DNA from: Pseudomonas zanjanensis
Lineage (GTDB): Bacteria; Pseudomonadota; Gammaproteobacteria; Pseudomonadales; Pseudomonadaceae
Length of the DNA: 64,000 bases
Assembly (NCBI RefSeq): GCF_014268745.2
Contig: NZ_JABWRB020000001.1
Location: forward strand, 806,001-870,000
Direction of reading: 5' to 3'
In this document: positions 8,512 through 17,292 of the stretch, one piece after another
Position numbering within the stretch: the first letter of the stretch is position 1
Layout: every line of letters starts with the position of its first letter
Notes under the pieces: model-generated
Databases searched by the model: none
What the model saw: the letters and a program-made list of their open reading frames with translations, nothing else
What the model was told of the DNA's origin: nothing
Made by a program: the position numbers and the translations under genes

Positions 8512-10244
8512 GGTTCCTTATCCTGGTTACCAGGATAAAAGCCGTGTAGCAGGCGGTAGCGGTCGTGGCGGACCTGATCCACGTGATGCCGGACCTGCTG
8601 TTCAGGCAGGCCGAGCATGATCAAGGCGTGGGAGGCCAGCATCAGGCTCGACTCCAACAGCTCGGGGACCACTTCGCTGGCCCCGGCCGCCTGCAACTCG
8701 GCCAGTTGGCTGTCGTCACGGGTGCGCACCAGAATCGGCACCTGTTGATTGATCCGCCGGGCCGCCTGGAGCACGGTGATGGCGATGTCGGTCTTGTCCA
8801 CCGCGATCACCAGCAGCCGGGCGCGGTTCAAGCCAACGGCGGTGAGCAAGTCCCCTCGTCGGGAATCGCCATAATGCACGCAGTTCTCGCCGACGGTGGC
8901 TTCCTGGATGATCACCGGGTCGTCATCCAGGGCGACGAACGCCTGGCCTTCGCGACGCAGGAAGCGTCCGATGGACTGGCCGACGCGTCCGTAGCCGCAA
9001 ATCACCACATGATTCGACAACCCGGCATTGAGTGCGCTGATCTGGTCCAGTTGTGCCTCTTCGTTGGGTTTGCGATGCAGGCGTGCGGCGATGCGTGGCG
9101 CCGCGCGCAGCAGCAACGGGGTCAGCAGCATCGAGCAGAACGTCGCAGCCAGCAGCAGGCCGCTGATGTCGGCGGGCATGAGTCGGTTCTGCTGCATCAG
9201 CGCCATCAAGGCAAAGCAGAATTCGCCGCCCTGGGCCAAGGCCAGGCCGCTGCGCCAGGCGGTTTCACGGTCGCTGCCGCGCCATTTCACCAGGACGGCG
9301 ACCACGCAGCCCTTGATGAGCATCAAGCCGAGGGTCAATCCCAGGATCAACAGGCCATCATCAAGGAACAGTTGCAGGTCGATCAGCATGCCGATGCTGA
9401 CAAAAAACAGCCCCAGCAGGATGTCACGGAACGGGCGTATATCGGCCTCGATCTGATGCCGGTAGTGGCTTTCCCCCAGCAGCATGCCCGCCAGGAAGGC
9501 GCCCAGGGCCGGCGATAATCCGAGCAGATGGGTCAGCCATGCCGTCAGCAGCACGATCACCAGGGCCAGCAGCACGAACAGTTCCGCGGACCGGGACGCC
9601 GCCACTTCATGGAACAGCCGTGGCAGCAGCAATCGGCTGGCCAGCAGCAGGCCGCCAAACAACACCAGGGTCTTGCCCAGGGTCAGGGGCAGCGCCCAAT
9701 ACCATGGGTGCTCGCTGCTGCCGGCGAAGACCGGCACCAGGGTCAACAGCAGCACCGCGACAACATCTTGGAACAACAACACACCGATGGCGTTCTGGCC
9801 GTGGCTGCTGAAGATCTCGCCCAGGCTGGTCAACTCCTTGCTGACAATGGCGGTGGAGGACAAGGCCAGCCCGGCGCCGAGCAGCAACGCGGCGATCGCT
9901 GGGGCACCGCATACAGCGAGCAATCCTGCCAGCAGCGCTCCCGAGCACAGCACCTGCAGGCTGCCCAGGCCGAACACGACCCGGCGCAGTTCGAGCATTT
10001 TCGACAGGGAAAACTCCAGGCCCAACGAGAACAGCAGGAACACTACCCCAAGCTCGGCCAGGTCGGGCAATTCTTCGCTGTCGTTGACCCAGTCCAGCGC
10101 GGTAGGGCCGACCGCCAGCCCGACGCAGAGATAACCCAGCACCGGTGGCAGGCGCAGCCGCCTGAACAGGGCGATGACCACCAGGGACGAGGCGAGGATG
10201 ATCAGCAGGTTGGCAAACAAGGGGAACTCCGTTTCAAGGTACAA
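8508..10244 (-). CDS. CPA2 cation:proton antiporter with RCK domain (KefB/YbaL-like)
   Basis: Inner-membrane monovalent cation:proton antiporter of 578 residues. About twelve hydrophobic segments occupy residues 5-380. A cytoplasmic RCK/TrkA-N domain starts at about 415 with the nucleotide-binding motif VICGYGRVGQSIGRFL and runs to the end. Family members exchange K+ or Na+ for H+ and are gated by NAD(H) or glutathione adducts at the RCK domain. There is no KefF/KefG-type ancillary gene next to it, so ligand and ion are open. Single-gene unit, convergent with amt. Confidence 0.9.
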   Translation of the reverse strand: MYLETEFPLFANLLIILASSLVVIALFRRLRLPPVLGYLCVGLAVGPTALDWVNDSEELPDLAELGVVFLLFSLGLEFSLSKMLELRRVVFGLGSLQVLCSGALLAGLLAVCGAPAIAALLLGAGLALSSTAIVSKELTSLGEIFSSHGQNAIGVLLFQDVVAVLLLTLVPVFAGSSEHPWYWALPLTLGKTLVLFGGLLLASRLLLPRLFHEVAASRSAELFVLLALVIVLLTAWLTHLLGLSPALGAFLAGMLLGESHYRHQIEADIRPFRDILLGLFFVSIGMLIDLQLFLDDGLLILGLTLGLMLIKGCVVAVLVKWRGSDRETAWRSGLALAQGGEFCFALMALMQQNRLMPADISGLLLAATFCSMLLTPLLLRAAPRIAARLHRKPNEEAQLDQISALNAGLSNHVVICGYGRVGQSIGRFLRREGQAFVALDDDPVIIQEATVGENCVHYGDSRRGDLLTAVGLNRARLLVIAVDKTDIAITVLQAARRINQQVPILVRTRDDSQLAELQAAGASEVVPELLESSLMLASHALIMLGLPEQQVRHHVDQVRHDRYRLLHGFYPGNQDKEP

Positions 10245-10408
10245 CGCACAGCGTAGAGGGAAAAACGCGACAAGCGTCGCTGGAAAAGCATTTGCGTTCA
10301 GTGATTTGCATCAGCGTTTTACCGAAACACCCTGAAGCGAGCCAGCGACTCGACGGTTTTCCGAGGCGAGCCTAGAATGACCGTCTATCTTTTTTGGGTC
10401 TACCCGCC

Positions 10409-10645
10409 ATGCCTCCTGAATGCCAATTGTTCGGTACCCTGGGGTGCCATCTTTGCGAAGTCGCCGAAGCTGAACTGATGCCTTTGGTCGAACATGGATT
10501 GTTGGTGGAATTAGTGGACATTTCAGAACGTGAAGACTGGGTGGAGGACTATGGGCTGCGGATTCCCGTGCTGCGCAGGCTGGATACCGGTGCCGAGCTG
10601 GACTGGCCCTTCGATACCGAACAGATCGTGACATTCCTCCGTTGA
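10409..10645 (+). CDS. Glutaredoxin-family protein
   Basis: Small thioredoxin-fold protein of 78 residues with the redox motif CHLC (TLGCHLCEVAE), a short DUF836/glutaredoxin-like length, and the cis-Pro region RIPVLRR. Expected to act in the cytoplasm in thiol-disulfide or glutathione chemistry; no substrate can be named. ATG 10409 (MPPECQLFG) was preferred over the in-frame TTG at 10394, because the family starts just before the first beta strand. Confidence 0.8.
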   Translation: MPPECQLFGTLGCHLCEVAEAELMPLVEHGLLVELVDISEREDWVEDYGLRIPVLRRLDTGAELDWPFDTEQIVTFLR

Positions 10646-10702
10646 ACGGCTCGTTCGTCAGTTCCTGACACTGTGGTTGGCGAAAATATCGCGCTTCGGT
10701 TA

Positions 10703-10718
10703 CTGTATGCCCATACAG
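10703..10718. promoter_or_regulatory. LexA (SOS) operator
   Basis: CTGTATGCCCATACAG is a perfect CTGT-N8-ACAG palindrome, the gammaproteobacterial LexA box. It ends 18 bases before the TTG start of the small gene at 10737. It therefore overlaps the promoter/5' region of that gene, the usual place for SOS repression. Confidence 0.8.
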
Positions 10719-10736
10719 CTATCTGGAGTGCACCCC

Positions 10737-11057
10737 TTGGTCAATGTCGAACAACTGAAAGCCAGCGTAAACAGGATGTCCGCGGACGTTGTGCATGAGG
10801 CGGTCCTGGAGCTTCGCCTGGATGGCTTGGTGACCGAAGGCAAGACACCCTTCAATAAACTGCATTTCAATACCTGCTTCGCCGAAATCGAAGCGTTGTT
10901 CCAGCGCGCCGGCTATCACAAGCAGTTGGATGTGGTGGGTTACCAGGGCTTGCTGTACGCGCTCTACGATCCGGGTCGCTGGGAGGCGGTGGACGTACTG
11001 CGCTGGTTGAAAGAGTTCACCGAAGCGGCGGCAAAACCGACATCGGCCACGGCGTAA
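10737..11057 (+). CDS. Conserved hypothetical protein, putative SOS-regulated
   Basis: Soluble protein of 106 residues with no recognised domain. It is mostly alpha-helical by eye, with conserved-looking segments VNVEQLKASVNRMS and GYQGLLYALYDPGRWEAVDVLRWLKEF. Earlier in-frame starts (10677, 10707) would run through the LexA box. TTG 10737 has a GGAG ribosome site at 10725-10728 with 8-base spacing, so it is the better start. The operator implies induction after DNA damage. Function unknown; the pseudouridine synthase gene follows 71 bases later. Confidence 0.75.
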   Translation: MVNVEQLKASVNRMSADVVHEAVLELRLDGLVTEGKTPFNKLHFNTCFAEIEALFQRAGYHKQLDVVGYQGLLYALYDPGRWEAVDVLRWLKEFTEAAAKPTSATA

Positions 11058-11128
11058 AGCAATCATCGCTGGGCTGGCTGGGGCGACTGTCGGATAATGC
11101 CGGCATGCCAAATATCCAAGAGTTTTTA

Positions 11129-12019
11129 ATGTCCGGTTCATTGTTTTCCGCCACTCATCATCAGGCCAGTACGTTGTACCTGCCGCCCGGTTCCTGGCCG
11201 ACGGTGTTGGAATGCCTGTGCGAGCATTTCAGCGCCATCAGCCGTGAACAGTGGCTGGACCGGATCGCCCGGGGCCGGGTATTGGACGCGGAGGGCAAGG
11301 CGATCCCTGTCGGCTTGCCGTACCGCGAAGGTTTGCGCATCCACTACTTCCGGGAAGTACCCGACGAGAAACCGATCCCGGTGGTGGAGTCGATCCTATA
11401 CGCCGACGAGCACCTGGTGGTGGCAGACAAACCGCATTTTCTGCCCGTCACTCCGGCGGGCGAGTATGTCGAGCAAACCTTGTTGCGACGGTTGATCCGG
11501 CGGCTGGACAATCCGCATCTGGTGCCCCTGCACCGCATCGATCGGCATACGGCCGGGCTGGTGTTGTTTTCGGCCAACCCGCAAACCCGTTCGGCGTATC
11601 AGTCATTGTTCCCGACACGGCGAATCGAGAAACGCTACCAAGCCATTGCCCGTGCGTTGCCTGGGTTGAATTTTCCCCTGGTGCATAAAAGCCGGATGAT
11701 TGATGGCGAACCGTTCTTCCGGATGCAGGAAGGGCAGGGCGCGCCCAATACCGAAACGGCCATTGAAGTGTTGGAAAGGAAGGGTGAGTTGTGGCGTTAT
11801 GGCTTGTATCCGGTTACGGGTAAGAAGCATCAATTGCGGGTTCACATGAATGCCCTTGGGGCGGGGATCTGCAATGATCCGTTTTATCCGGATGTGCTTC
11901 GGGATGTTGAGGATGATTATGCCAATCCTTTGAAATTGCTGGCTCAGGGGTTGCGTTTTGTTGATCCGGTGAGTGGTCGGGAGCGGGTGTTCGAGAGTGG
12001 TATTTCGTTGCAGTGGTAG
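11129..12019 (+). CDS. RluA-family RNA pseudouridine synthase
   Basis: RNA-modifying enzyme of 296 residues that isomerises uridine to pseudouridine in rRNA or tRNA. The catalytic motif II is HRIDRHTAGL with the invariant Asp. VADKPHFLPVTP precedes it, and GKKHQLRVHM is the C-terminal motif III. An S4-like segment (SREQWLDRIARGRVL) is at the N-terminus. ATG 11129 has an AAGAG ribosome site; the ATG at 11105 does not. The exact target position cannot be deduced. Confidence 0.88.
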   Translation: MSGSLFSATHHQASTLYLPPGSWPTVLECLCEHFSAISREQWLDRIARGRVLDAEGKAIPVGLPYREGLRIHYFREVPDEKPIPVVESILYADEHLVVADKPHFLPVTPAGEYVEQTLLRRLIRRLDNPHLVPLHRIDRHTAGLVLFSANPQTRSAYQSLFPTRRIEKRYQAIARALPGLNFPLVHKSRMIDGEPFFRMQEGQGAPNTETAIEVLERKGELWRYGLYPVTGKKHQLRVHMNALGAGICNDPFYPDVLRDVEDDYANPLKLLAQGLRFVDPVSGRERVFESGISLQW

Positions 12020-12105
12020 TTGGTTTAGAAGCCGCTATTACTGCGTGAGGTTTTGATTTTTTCGTTGGATCTTCAGCAGGCCCAAAGCCCATGTGCACCG
12101 CACAA

Positions 12106-12199
12106 CCTGTGGGAGCGAGCCTGCTCGCGAAGAGGCCGGCCCATCCAACGCCACCGCAAACTGACACACCGCTTTCGCGAGCAAGCCCGCTCCCGCAGG
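12106..12199. repeat. REPIN, GAGC-type
   Basis: Inverted arms at 12106-12135 and 12172-12199 with cores GGGAGCGAGCCTGCTCGCGA and the complementary TCGCGAGCAAGCCCGCTCCC. Together with the terminator at 12258-12299 it fills the 307-base gap between the pseudouridine synthase and lipoprotein genes. Confidence 0.85.
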
Positions 12200-12257
12200 G
12201 GTAACACGGTCTCACCAATAACCAGGTCGGCTATCCTAAAACCCAAAACCAAGCCCC

Positions 12258-12299
12258 AAAAAAAACCGGCGCTTCCCTCTTCAGGAAGCGCCGGTTTTT
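12258..12299. terminator. Bidirectional Rho-independent terminator
   Basis: A perfect 12-base-pair stem (ACCGGCGCTTCC with GGAAGCGCCGGT) closes a 7-base loop. It is flanked by an A-run on the left and a T-run on the right, so it can end transcription from the pseudouridine synthase side and from the lipoprotein gene on the minus strand. Confidence 0.92.
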
Positions 12300-12326
12300 A
12301 ACAACATCGGGCAGCAGCGTTACAGA

Positions 12327-12548
12327 TTACAAATCCTTAACGGTACGAACCTGATCCTTGTTCACGCGAGTCTGCTTGCCATCCAGTTGTTCGAATTCGT
12401 AGAAGCCGCTTTCTTCATCGAAATGTGGGGTATCGACGGCCTGGATTTCGCGACCGTCATTCAAGGTGATCACCGTTGGCGAAGCGCACCCGGCAAGGGT
12501 GGCGAGGCCCAGAGCGAGCATGAACGTGGCGAGGGTCCGTTGTGTCAT
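12327..12548 (-). CDS. YgdI/YgdR-type small lipoprotein
   Basis: Lipoprotein of 73 residues. The signal peptide has the lipobox LAGC (Cys at about 20). The mature part fits the YgdI/YgdR (DUF903) fold: VITLNDGREIQAVDTPHF, then FYEFEQLDGKQTRVNKDQV. Start ATG 12548 has a strong GGAGAAACACC leader; the ATG nine codons upstream lacks one. Envelope-associated, function unknown in the family. Transcription ends at the strong terminator just downstream. Confidence 0.9.
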   Translation of the reverse strand: MTQRTLATFMLALGLATLAGCASPTVITLNDGREIQAVDTPHFDEESGFYEFEQLDGKQTRVNKDQVRTVKDL

Positions 12549-12623
12549 GGTGTTTCTCCGAAATGGATTCTTCAAGTTACTGACCTTCAGACGTATACAT
12601 TGCGCGCAAGTTCCTGGCTAGTG

Positions 12624-13226
12624 TCAATCTGACACGCCTTTATGTCGGGCCAATAGTTCCGGGGTGTTCAGATTGGCCAGTCGCGGATCATCGGCAGGGC
12701 ATTGCAAGGCAACGGCGTGCAGCGCGCGCATGATGCGGCCGGGGCTGCGTTCGCCTTCGCTCCAGGCCTGTTCGAAGCGTGCTGCCAGGGTCAACGGGAT
12801 GACGCACAGCAGCGGTTCCCAATGCTCGCCGTGGCGCACCATCAACGGTCGGTCGGGGTGCAGGCTGGCCGTCCTGCGCATATTGTCGAGCAGGCTTGCG
12901 TCGATTTGCGGCACGTCGCATGGCAGCACCAATAGATAGGGGTATCTCGCGGCCTTCAGACCTGCGCGGATGCCCGCCAATGGCCCGGGAAAATCACCTT
13001 CCTCATCGTGCACCAACTGATCGGCATACGGCGCATAACGTTGCGCATTGCGGTTGCAGGAAATGATCAGGTCATCGCTCATGGCGCGGGTCTGGCGATG
13101 GAGATGGGCAATCAGCGGTTCGCCTTGCCATTGCACCAGCCCTTTGTCCTGGCCGCCCATGCGTTGTCCGCGCCCACCGGCCAGGAGCAGAATGGAGCAG
13201 GATGGCAGTGGCGTTTCCGAGGTCAT
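12624..13226 (-). CDS. mobA: Molybdenum cofactor guanylyltransferase MobA
   Basis: Transfers GMP from GTP to molybdopterin to make the bis-MGD cofactor. The protein has 200 residues. The nucleotide-binding signature [17 protein letters not shown] is at the N-terminus, followed by [11 protein letters not shown] with the metal-binding Asp. ATG 13226 was chosen over the upstream in-frame ATG at 13241, because it starts 12 residues before the first strand as in relatives. Divergent from moaB-moeA, so all three Moco genes share a 78-base promoter region. Confidence 0.92.
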   Translation of the reverse strand: MTSETPLPSCSILLLAGGRGQRMGGQDKGLVQWQGEPLIAHLHRQTRAMSDDLIISCNRNAQRYAPYADQLVHDEEGDFPGPLAGIRAGLKAARYPYLLVLPCDVPQIDASLLDNMRRTASLHPDRPLMVRHGEHWEPLLCVIPLTLAARFEQAWSEGERSPGRIMRALHAVALQCPADDPRLANLNTPELLARHKGVSD

Positions 13227-13304
13227 GGCGTGTCTCCGCACGGGCGAAAAAATGAAGCGCTGTGATATAACACCGGGCTGTTTCCTTCACAACTGGACGA
13301 GCCT

Positions 13305-13844
13305 ATGAAAGCCAAGGCTGATGTACCTTTCGTGCCGCTCAATATCGCGGTGCTGACTGTCAGCGACACCCGTACCCTGGAAACCGATACGTCCGGGCAG
13401 GTCTTCGTCGATCGGCTCACGGCGGCGGGTCACAACCTGGCGGCACGGGTCCTGCTCAAAGATGATTTGTACAAGATCCGGGCACAAGTCGCGACCTGGA
13501 TTGCCGAGGACGTGGTGCAAGTCGTGCTGATCACCGGCGGCACCGGTTTCACGGGGCGTGACAGTACGCCGGAAGCCGTCACGTGCCTGCTGGACAAGCA
13601 GGTCGATGGCTTTGGCGAGTTGTTCCGGCAGATATCCGTGGCCGACATCGGCACTTCCACTGTGCAGTCCCGTGCGCTGGCCGGCCTGGCCAATGGCACG
13701 CTGGTATGTTGCCTGCCAGGGTCGACCAACGCGGTGCGTACCGGATGGGATGGGATCCTGGCCGAACAATTGGATGTGCGGCATCGGCCATGTAACTTTG
13801 TGGCTCATTTGAAACAGGCAGCCCCTTGTGAATCCCGTGGGTAA
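13305..13844 (+). CDS. moaB: Molybdenum cofactor biosynthesis protein B
   Basis: MoaB/MogA-fold protein of 179 residues, expected to adenylate molybdopterin before metal insertion. Visible motifs are AVLTVSDTRTLETDTSG, TGGTGFTGRDSTPEAV and the C-terminal CLPGSTNAV. First gene of an operon with moeA, whose GTG start overlaps its last codons by 17 bases. Confidence 0.93.
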   Translation: MKAKADVPFVPLNIAVLTVSDTRTLETDTSGQVFVDRLTAAGHNLAARVLLKDDLYKIRAQVATWIAEDVVQVVLITGGTGFTGRDSTPEAVTCLLDKQVDGFGELFRQISVADIGTSTVQSRALAGLANGTLVCCLPGSTNAVRTGWDGILAEQLDVRHRPCNFVAHLKQAAPCESRG

Positions 13845-15054
13845 ACCGGGTAAGGCCGGCGCCTTGATGGCCGTTGAGGTGGCGCTGGAACGGCTGCTCG
13901 AGATGGCGGCGAGCACACCGATTGTCCAACGCGAGCGTTTGCCGTTGGCCGAGGCATCAGGGCGAGTGCTGGCCGAGGATCTGGTATCGACCCTTGACTT
14001 GCCGCCATGGCCCAACAGCGCCATGGACGGCTATGCCTTGCGGCTGGCGGACTGGAGCGGCGAGCCGTTGGTGGTCAGCCAGCGGATTTTTGCCGGGCAG
14101 GCGCCGGAGCCGCTGGCCGCTGGCACGTGCGCGCGGATCTTCACGGGGGCGCCAGTCCCTGCTGGCGCTGATTGCGTCGAGATGCAGGAAAATGCCGTGG
14201 TTGAAAGCGACCAGCGGGTGCGGTTTACCGAGCCCATGGTCAGTGGACAGAACATTCGTCCTCAAGGACAGGAGACCACCGTTGGCGAGCAGGTCCTCTC
14301 TGCCGGCACTCGCCTGGGGCCGATCGAGCTGGGCTTGGCGGCATCCTTGGGCTGCGCATCGCTGGACGTGGTGCGCAAGGTCCGCGTCGCCGTTCTGTCC
14401 ACGGGTGATGAGCTGGTCGAGCCCGGCCAGCCACTGGGGCCTGGTCAGATCTATAACAGTAACCGCGTGCTGCTGTGTGGTTGGCTACAACGCCTGGATT
14501 GTGAGGTGGTTGATGCCGGTATCCTGCCCGACGATTTGCCGGCCACCCGCGAGCGCCTGGCGCAGTTGTCGGATGTCGATCTGATCCTGTCCACCGGTGG
14601 TGTCTCGGTGGGGGAGGCGGACTTCCTCGGCATCGCCTTGCGTGAGGACGGTGAGCTGACACTGTGGAAGCTCGCCATCAAGCCAGGTAAGCCGCTGACG
14701 TTCGGGCATTACCGTGGCGTGCCGGTCATAGGCCTGCCTGGAAATCCCGCGTCGACCCTCGTGACGTTCGCACTGCTGGCAAGGCCTTACCTGTTGAGAC
14801 GCCAAGGCGTTCAGTCGGTGACGCCGCTCAAGTTCAAGGTGCCGGCCGGTTTCGCCTGGCCGAAGGCGGGCAGTCGCCGAGAATACCTGCGAGGCCGCAT
14901 GGAGAATGGTCGAGCGGTCATCTACCGGAATCAGAGCTCGGGGGTCCTGCGCAGCGCGGCCTGGGCCGAAGGATTGGTCGAAGTGCTCGAAGGACAGACG
15001 CTGGTGGAGGGTGACGAAGTGGGCTTCATCCCCTTGAGCGAAGTCCTGGGCTAG
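13828..15054 (+). CDS. moeA: Molybdopterin molybdenumtransferase MoeA
   Basis: Inserts molybdate into adenylated molybdopterin. The protein has 408 residues. It shows LPPWPNSAMDGYAL near the N-terminus, the MoCF domain motifs VAVLSTGDELVEPG and LSTGGVSVGEADF, and GLPGNPASTLVTF. The GTG start at 13828 overlaps moaB, fitting translational coupling; ATG 13867 is a shorter alternative. Together with mobA this gives three cofactor steps, but no molybdoenzyme gene is in the window. Confidence 0.93.
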   Translation: MNPVGKPGKAGALMAVEVALERLLEMAASTPIVQRERLPLAEASGRVLAEDLVSTLDLPPWPNSAMDGYALRLADWSGEPLVVSQRIFAGQAPEPLAAGTCARIFTGAPVPAGADCVEMQENAVVESDQRVRFTEPMVSGQNIRPQGQETTVGEQVLSAGTRLGPIELGLAASLGCASLDVVRKVRVAVLSTGDELVEPGQPLGPGQIYNSNRVLLCGWLQRLDCEVVDAGILPDDLPATRERLAQLSDVDLILSTGGVSVGEADFLGIALREDGELTLWKLAIKPGKPLTFGHYRGVPVIGLPGNPASTLVTFALLARPYLLRRQGVQSVTPLKFKVPAGFAWPKAGSRREYLRGRMENGRAVIYRNQSSGVLRSAAWAEGLVEVLEGQTLVEGDEVGFIPLSEVLG

Positions 15055-15074
15055 CATGCCTACCAGGTGTTCTC

Positions 15075-15099
15075 CGGCCCGAGTGGGACGCTCGGGCCG
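15075..15099. terminator. Hairpin after moeA, possible terminator
   Basis: A perfect 9-base-pair stem CGGCCCGAG/CTCGGGCCG with a 7-base loop lies 20 bases after the moeA stop. It has no T-run on either side, so intrinsic termination would be weak. It also lies 15 bases beyond the stop of the convergent small gene at 15114. Confidence 0.4.
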
Positions 15100-15113
15100 T
15101 TGCGCGCCTCACC

Positions 15114-15500
15114 TTATCGCGTGAGCAGCATCACCAACTGATCGAATCGGTTGTTGGCGACCCAGCCCAGCAGGCCGAGCACCACCGCCGCGGCGCCAGC
15201 CGAATAGGCCAGCCTGTGGCGGATCACCTTGACGTCGGTACGAATTTCATCCATGTCTTTACGGATGTATTTGAGGTGGGTTTCCAGTTCAACGACGCGC
15301 GGTTCCAAATCAATTCCTCCAGCGGGATTACTGCAACTTTTGCATTCGTTTCGAGTATCGGCCTGCCCGCTTCCAAAGGACGCGAGCTGCCGGGGAGACA
15401 GCTTGTATTCACGGTTATGCATGGGACGGTCCATCCCCATAACTGTTCGAGCGAGTGATCCGGCCCCTGCGGGCCGTAACGTATCCATCCATGGGAGCAT
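15114..15500 (-). CDS. Small coiled-coil, C-terminal membrane protein (XhlA-like layout)
   Basis: Hypothetical protein of about 128 residues. The N-terminal 60 residues look unstructured. A predicted coiled coil follows (VVELETHLKYIRKDMDEIRTD), then a single membrane helix (AYSAGAAAVVLGLLGWVA) and a short tail. The order coiled coil-TM resembles haemolysin XhlA-type phage accessory proteins, but no phage genes surround it. The start is uncertain: ATG 15500 has AAGGA just upstream, but later ATGs at 15488 and 15422 also fit. Confidence 0.6.
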   Translation of the reverse strand: MLPWMDTLRPAGAGSLARTVMGMDRPMHNREYKLSPRQLASFGSGQADTRNECKSCSNPAGGIDLEPRVVELETHLKYIRKDMDEIRTDVKVIRHRLAYSAGAAAVVLGLLGWVANNRFDQLVMLLTR

Positions 15501-15731
15501 GCTTCCTTGTGTGATGAGGTTTAAGCGATCCAGCAAAACATGAACCCAAGGTGTCTCAATACCACTGGAGGGTCAATTGAGCTGATTCGCCAGATCCTGT
15601 AAGAAAACTCTTCGAATCAGGGCGCGTTGATCGGACGAGCCGTCCTGCGCTTCTAAAATAATGAGGTGTACTGGGCTTTTTCGCTCGAATGAGCGGTCCC
15701 ATGCCTGAACCTTCCAATGACGGAGACCACG

Positions 15732-16649
15732 ATGAGCAAAGGCAAGGCGCTGTTGATTTTGCATGGCAAGCAAGCGCTCAACGAAGAGGTTCGCTCGGCC
15801 GTGATGCTCAAGCGCGAGCAGGGCTGGGACTTGGCGGTACGGTTGACCTGGGAAGCCGGTGATGCCCAGCGCTGGGTCGATGAAGCGCTGGCTGCCGGAT
15901 ATACGCGACTGATCGCTGGCGGCGGTGATGGGACCTTGCGTGATATCGCCGAAGCGATCGCCCGCAAGTCCAGCGATGCCAGCCTGGTCCTGTTGCCGCT
16001 GGGCACGGCCAACGATTTCGCCCGGGCGGCCGGTGTGCCGCTGGAACCTGCGCAAGCCATGGATTTATTGGACGTTGCGCCGCGGGCCGTTGACGTGGGC
16101 GAAGTCGGCGGGCGGATTTTCCTGAACATGGCCACCGGTGGTTTCGGCAGCCAGGTGACGGCGAACACCTCCGAGGACCTCAAGAAGGTCCTGGGCGGCG
16201 CTGCCTATCTGTTCACGGGCCTGTCGCGATTCAGTGAGCTCAGTGCCGCCTATGGTGAGTTGCAGGGGCCCGATTTCCACTGGCAGGGCGATTTGCTCGC
16301 GCTGGGCATCGGTAATGGCCGGCAGGCGGGGGGAGGCCATGTGCTGTGCCCGGAGGCGTTGGCGGATGATGGATTGCTGGACATCAGCATCCTGCCGGCA
16401 CCCCAGGAAGTGGTCAGCACCTTGAAGGACTTGCTCGCGGGCGGCCTGGGCATCGACAACATGTTTGTCCGCGCGCGCTTGCCCTGGGTGGAGATCAAGG
16501 TCGCGCAAGGCCTGGACATCAATCTCGATGGCGAGCCGTTGCAGGTCGATACCCTGCGCTTCACTGTCCGCCCAAAGGTGTTGCGGCTGCACCTGCCGTC
16601 CGATTCGCCGCTGTTGGGCGGCGCGACGGCGCTCAATCGTCCAGGCTGA
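15732..16649 (+). CDS. yegS: YegS-type lipid kinase
   Basis: Diacylglycerol-kinase-family lipid kinase of 305 residues. The nucleotide-binding motif GGGDGTLRDIAEAIA and LLPLGTANDFARAAG are intact, and LNMATGGFGSQV and LDINLDGEPLQ mark the C-terminal half. Family members phosphorylate phosphatidylglycerol or diacylglycerol at the membrane surface. ATG 15732 has GGAG at 15722-15725; the ORF opens earlier at 15717 without a better site. The 3' end overlaps the convergent regulator gene by 17 bases. Confidence 0.9.
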   Translation: MSKGKALLILHGKQALNEEVRSAVMLKREQGWDLAVRLTWEAGDAQRWVDEALAAGYTRLIAGGGDGTLRDIAEAIARKSSDASLVLLPLGTANDFARAAGVPLEPAQAMDLLDVAPRAVDVGEVGGRIFLNMATGGFGSQVTANTSEDLKKVLGGAAYLFTGLSRFSELSAAYGELQGPDFHWQGDLLALGIGNGRQAGGGHVLCPEALADDGLLDISILPAPQEVVSTLKDLLAGGLGIDNMFVRARLPWVEIKVAQGLDINLDGEPLQVDTLRFTVRPKVLRLHLPSDSPLLGGATALNRPG

Positions 16650-17292
16650 TGATTTGCTCGCGCACCGCGAACAGCACAAGGCCGGCCACGTCATGGATCT
16701 GTAGGCGCTTCATGATTTGCGCCCGGTGGGTTTCCACGGTCTTGATGCTCAGGTTCAGGCCGTTGGCGATTTCCCGGGTGGACTTGCCGCGCACGATCAG
16801 CCGCAGGATCTCCAACTGGCGTGCGGTCAGGTTATGGGTCTGGGCTGGGTCCGGCTGATGTTTCTGGACACGGGTCAGCGCCTGGTTGATCACGGTATGG
16901 GCGATGGCCGGGCTCAGGTAGCGTTCGTTGTTGCGCAGCGCCTCCAGGGCGTGTTTCAGCTCAGTGGCGGTGGTGTCCTTGAGCAGATAGCCATGGGCTC
17001 CGTATTCCAGCGCCTGCATGATCAGCGCCGGATCCGTATGCATCGACAGGATGAGCACCTTGCTGTGGGGGCGCACCCGCTTGAGCTGCTGCAAGGCGTC
17101 CAGGCCACTGGTGTCCTTCATGGAAATGTCCAGCAGCACGATGTCGGGGTTCAGTCGCTCCACCAACTCCACCAAATGCGTGCCGTCATTGGCTTCGCCG
17201 ATCACGGCGTAACCTGGGATATCCATGACCAGGGCTCGTACGCCGGCCCTGATCAGGGAGTGGTCATCTACCAGAAGCAAATTACAAATCAA
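16633..17292 (-). CDS. NarL-family response regulator
   Basis: Protein of 219 residues. The receiver domain has LLVDDHSLIRAG and phospho-acceptor Asp55 (LLDISMKD). The LuxR-type helix-turn-helix reads LTARQLEILRLIVRGKSTREIA, then KTVETHRAQIMKRL. It forms an operon with the kinase gene upstream (4-base overlap ATGA at 17289-17292). Target genes are unknown. The 3' end overlaps yegS on the other strand. Confidence 0.93.
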   Translation of the reverse strand: MICNLLLVDDHSLIRAGVRALVMDIPGYAVIGEANDGTHLVELVERLNPDIVLLDISMKDTSGLDALQQLKRVRPHSKVLILSMHTDPALIMQALEYGAHGYLLKDTTATELKHALEALRNNERYLSPAIAHTVINQALTRVQKHQPDPAQTHNLTARQLEILRLIVRGKSTREIANGLNLSIKTVETHRAQIMKRLQIHDVAGLVLFAVREQIISLDD

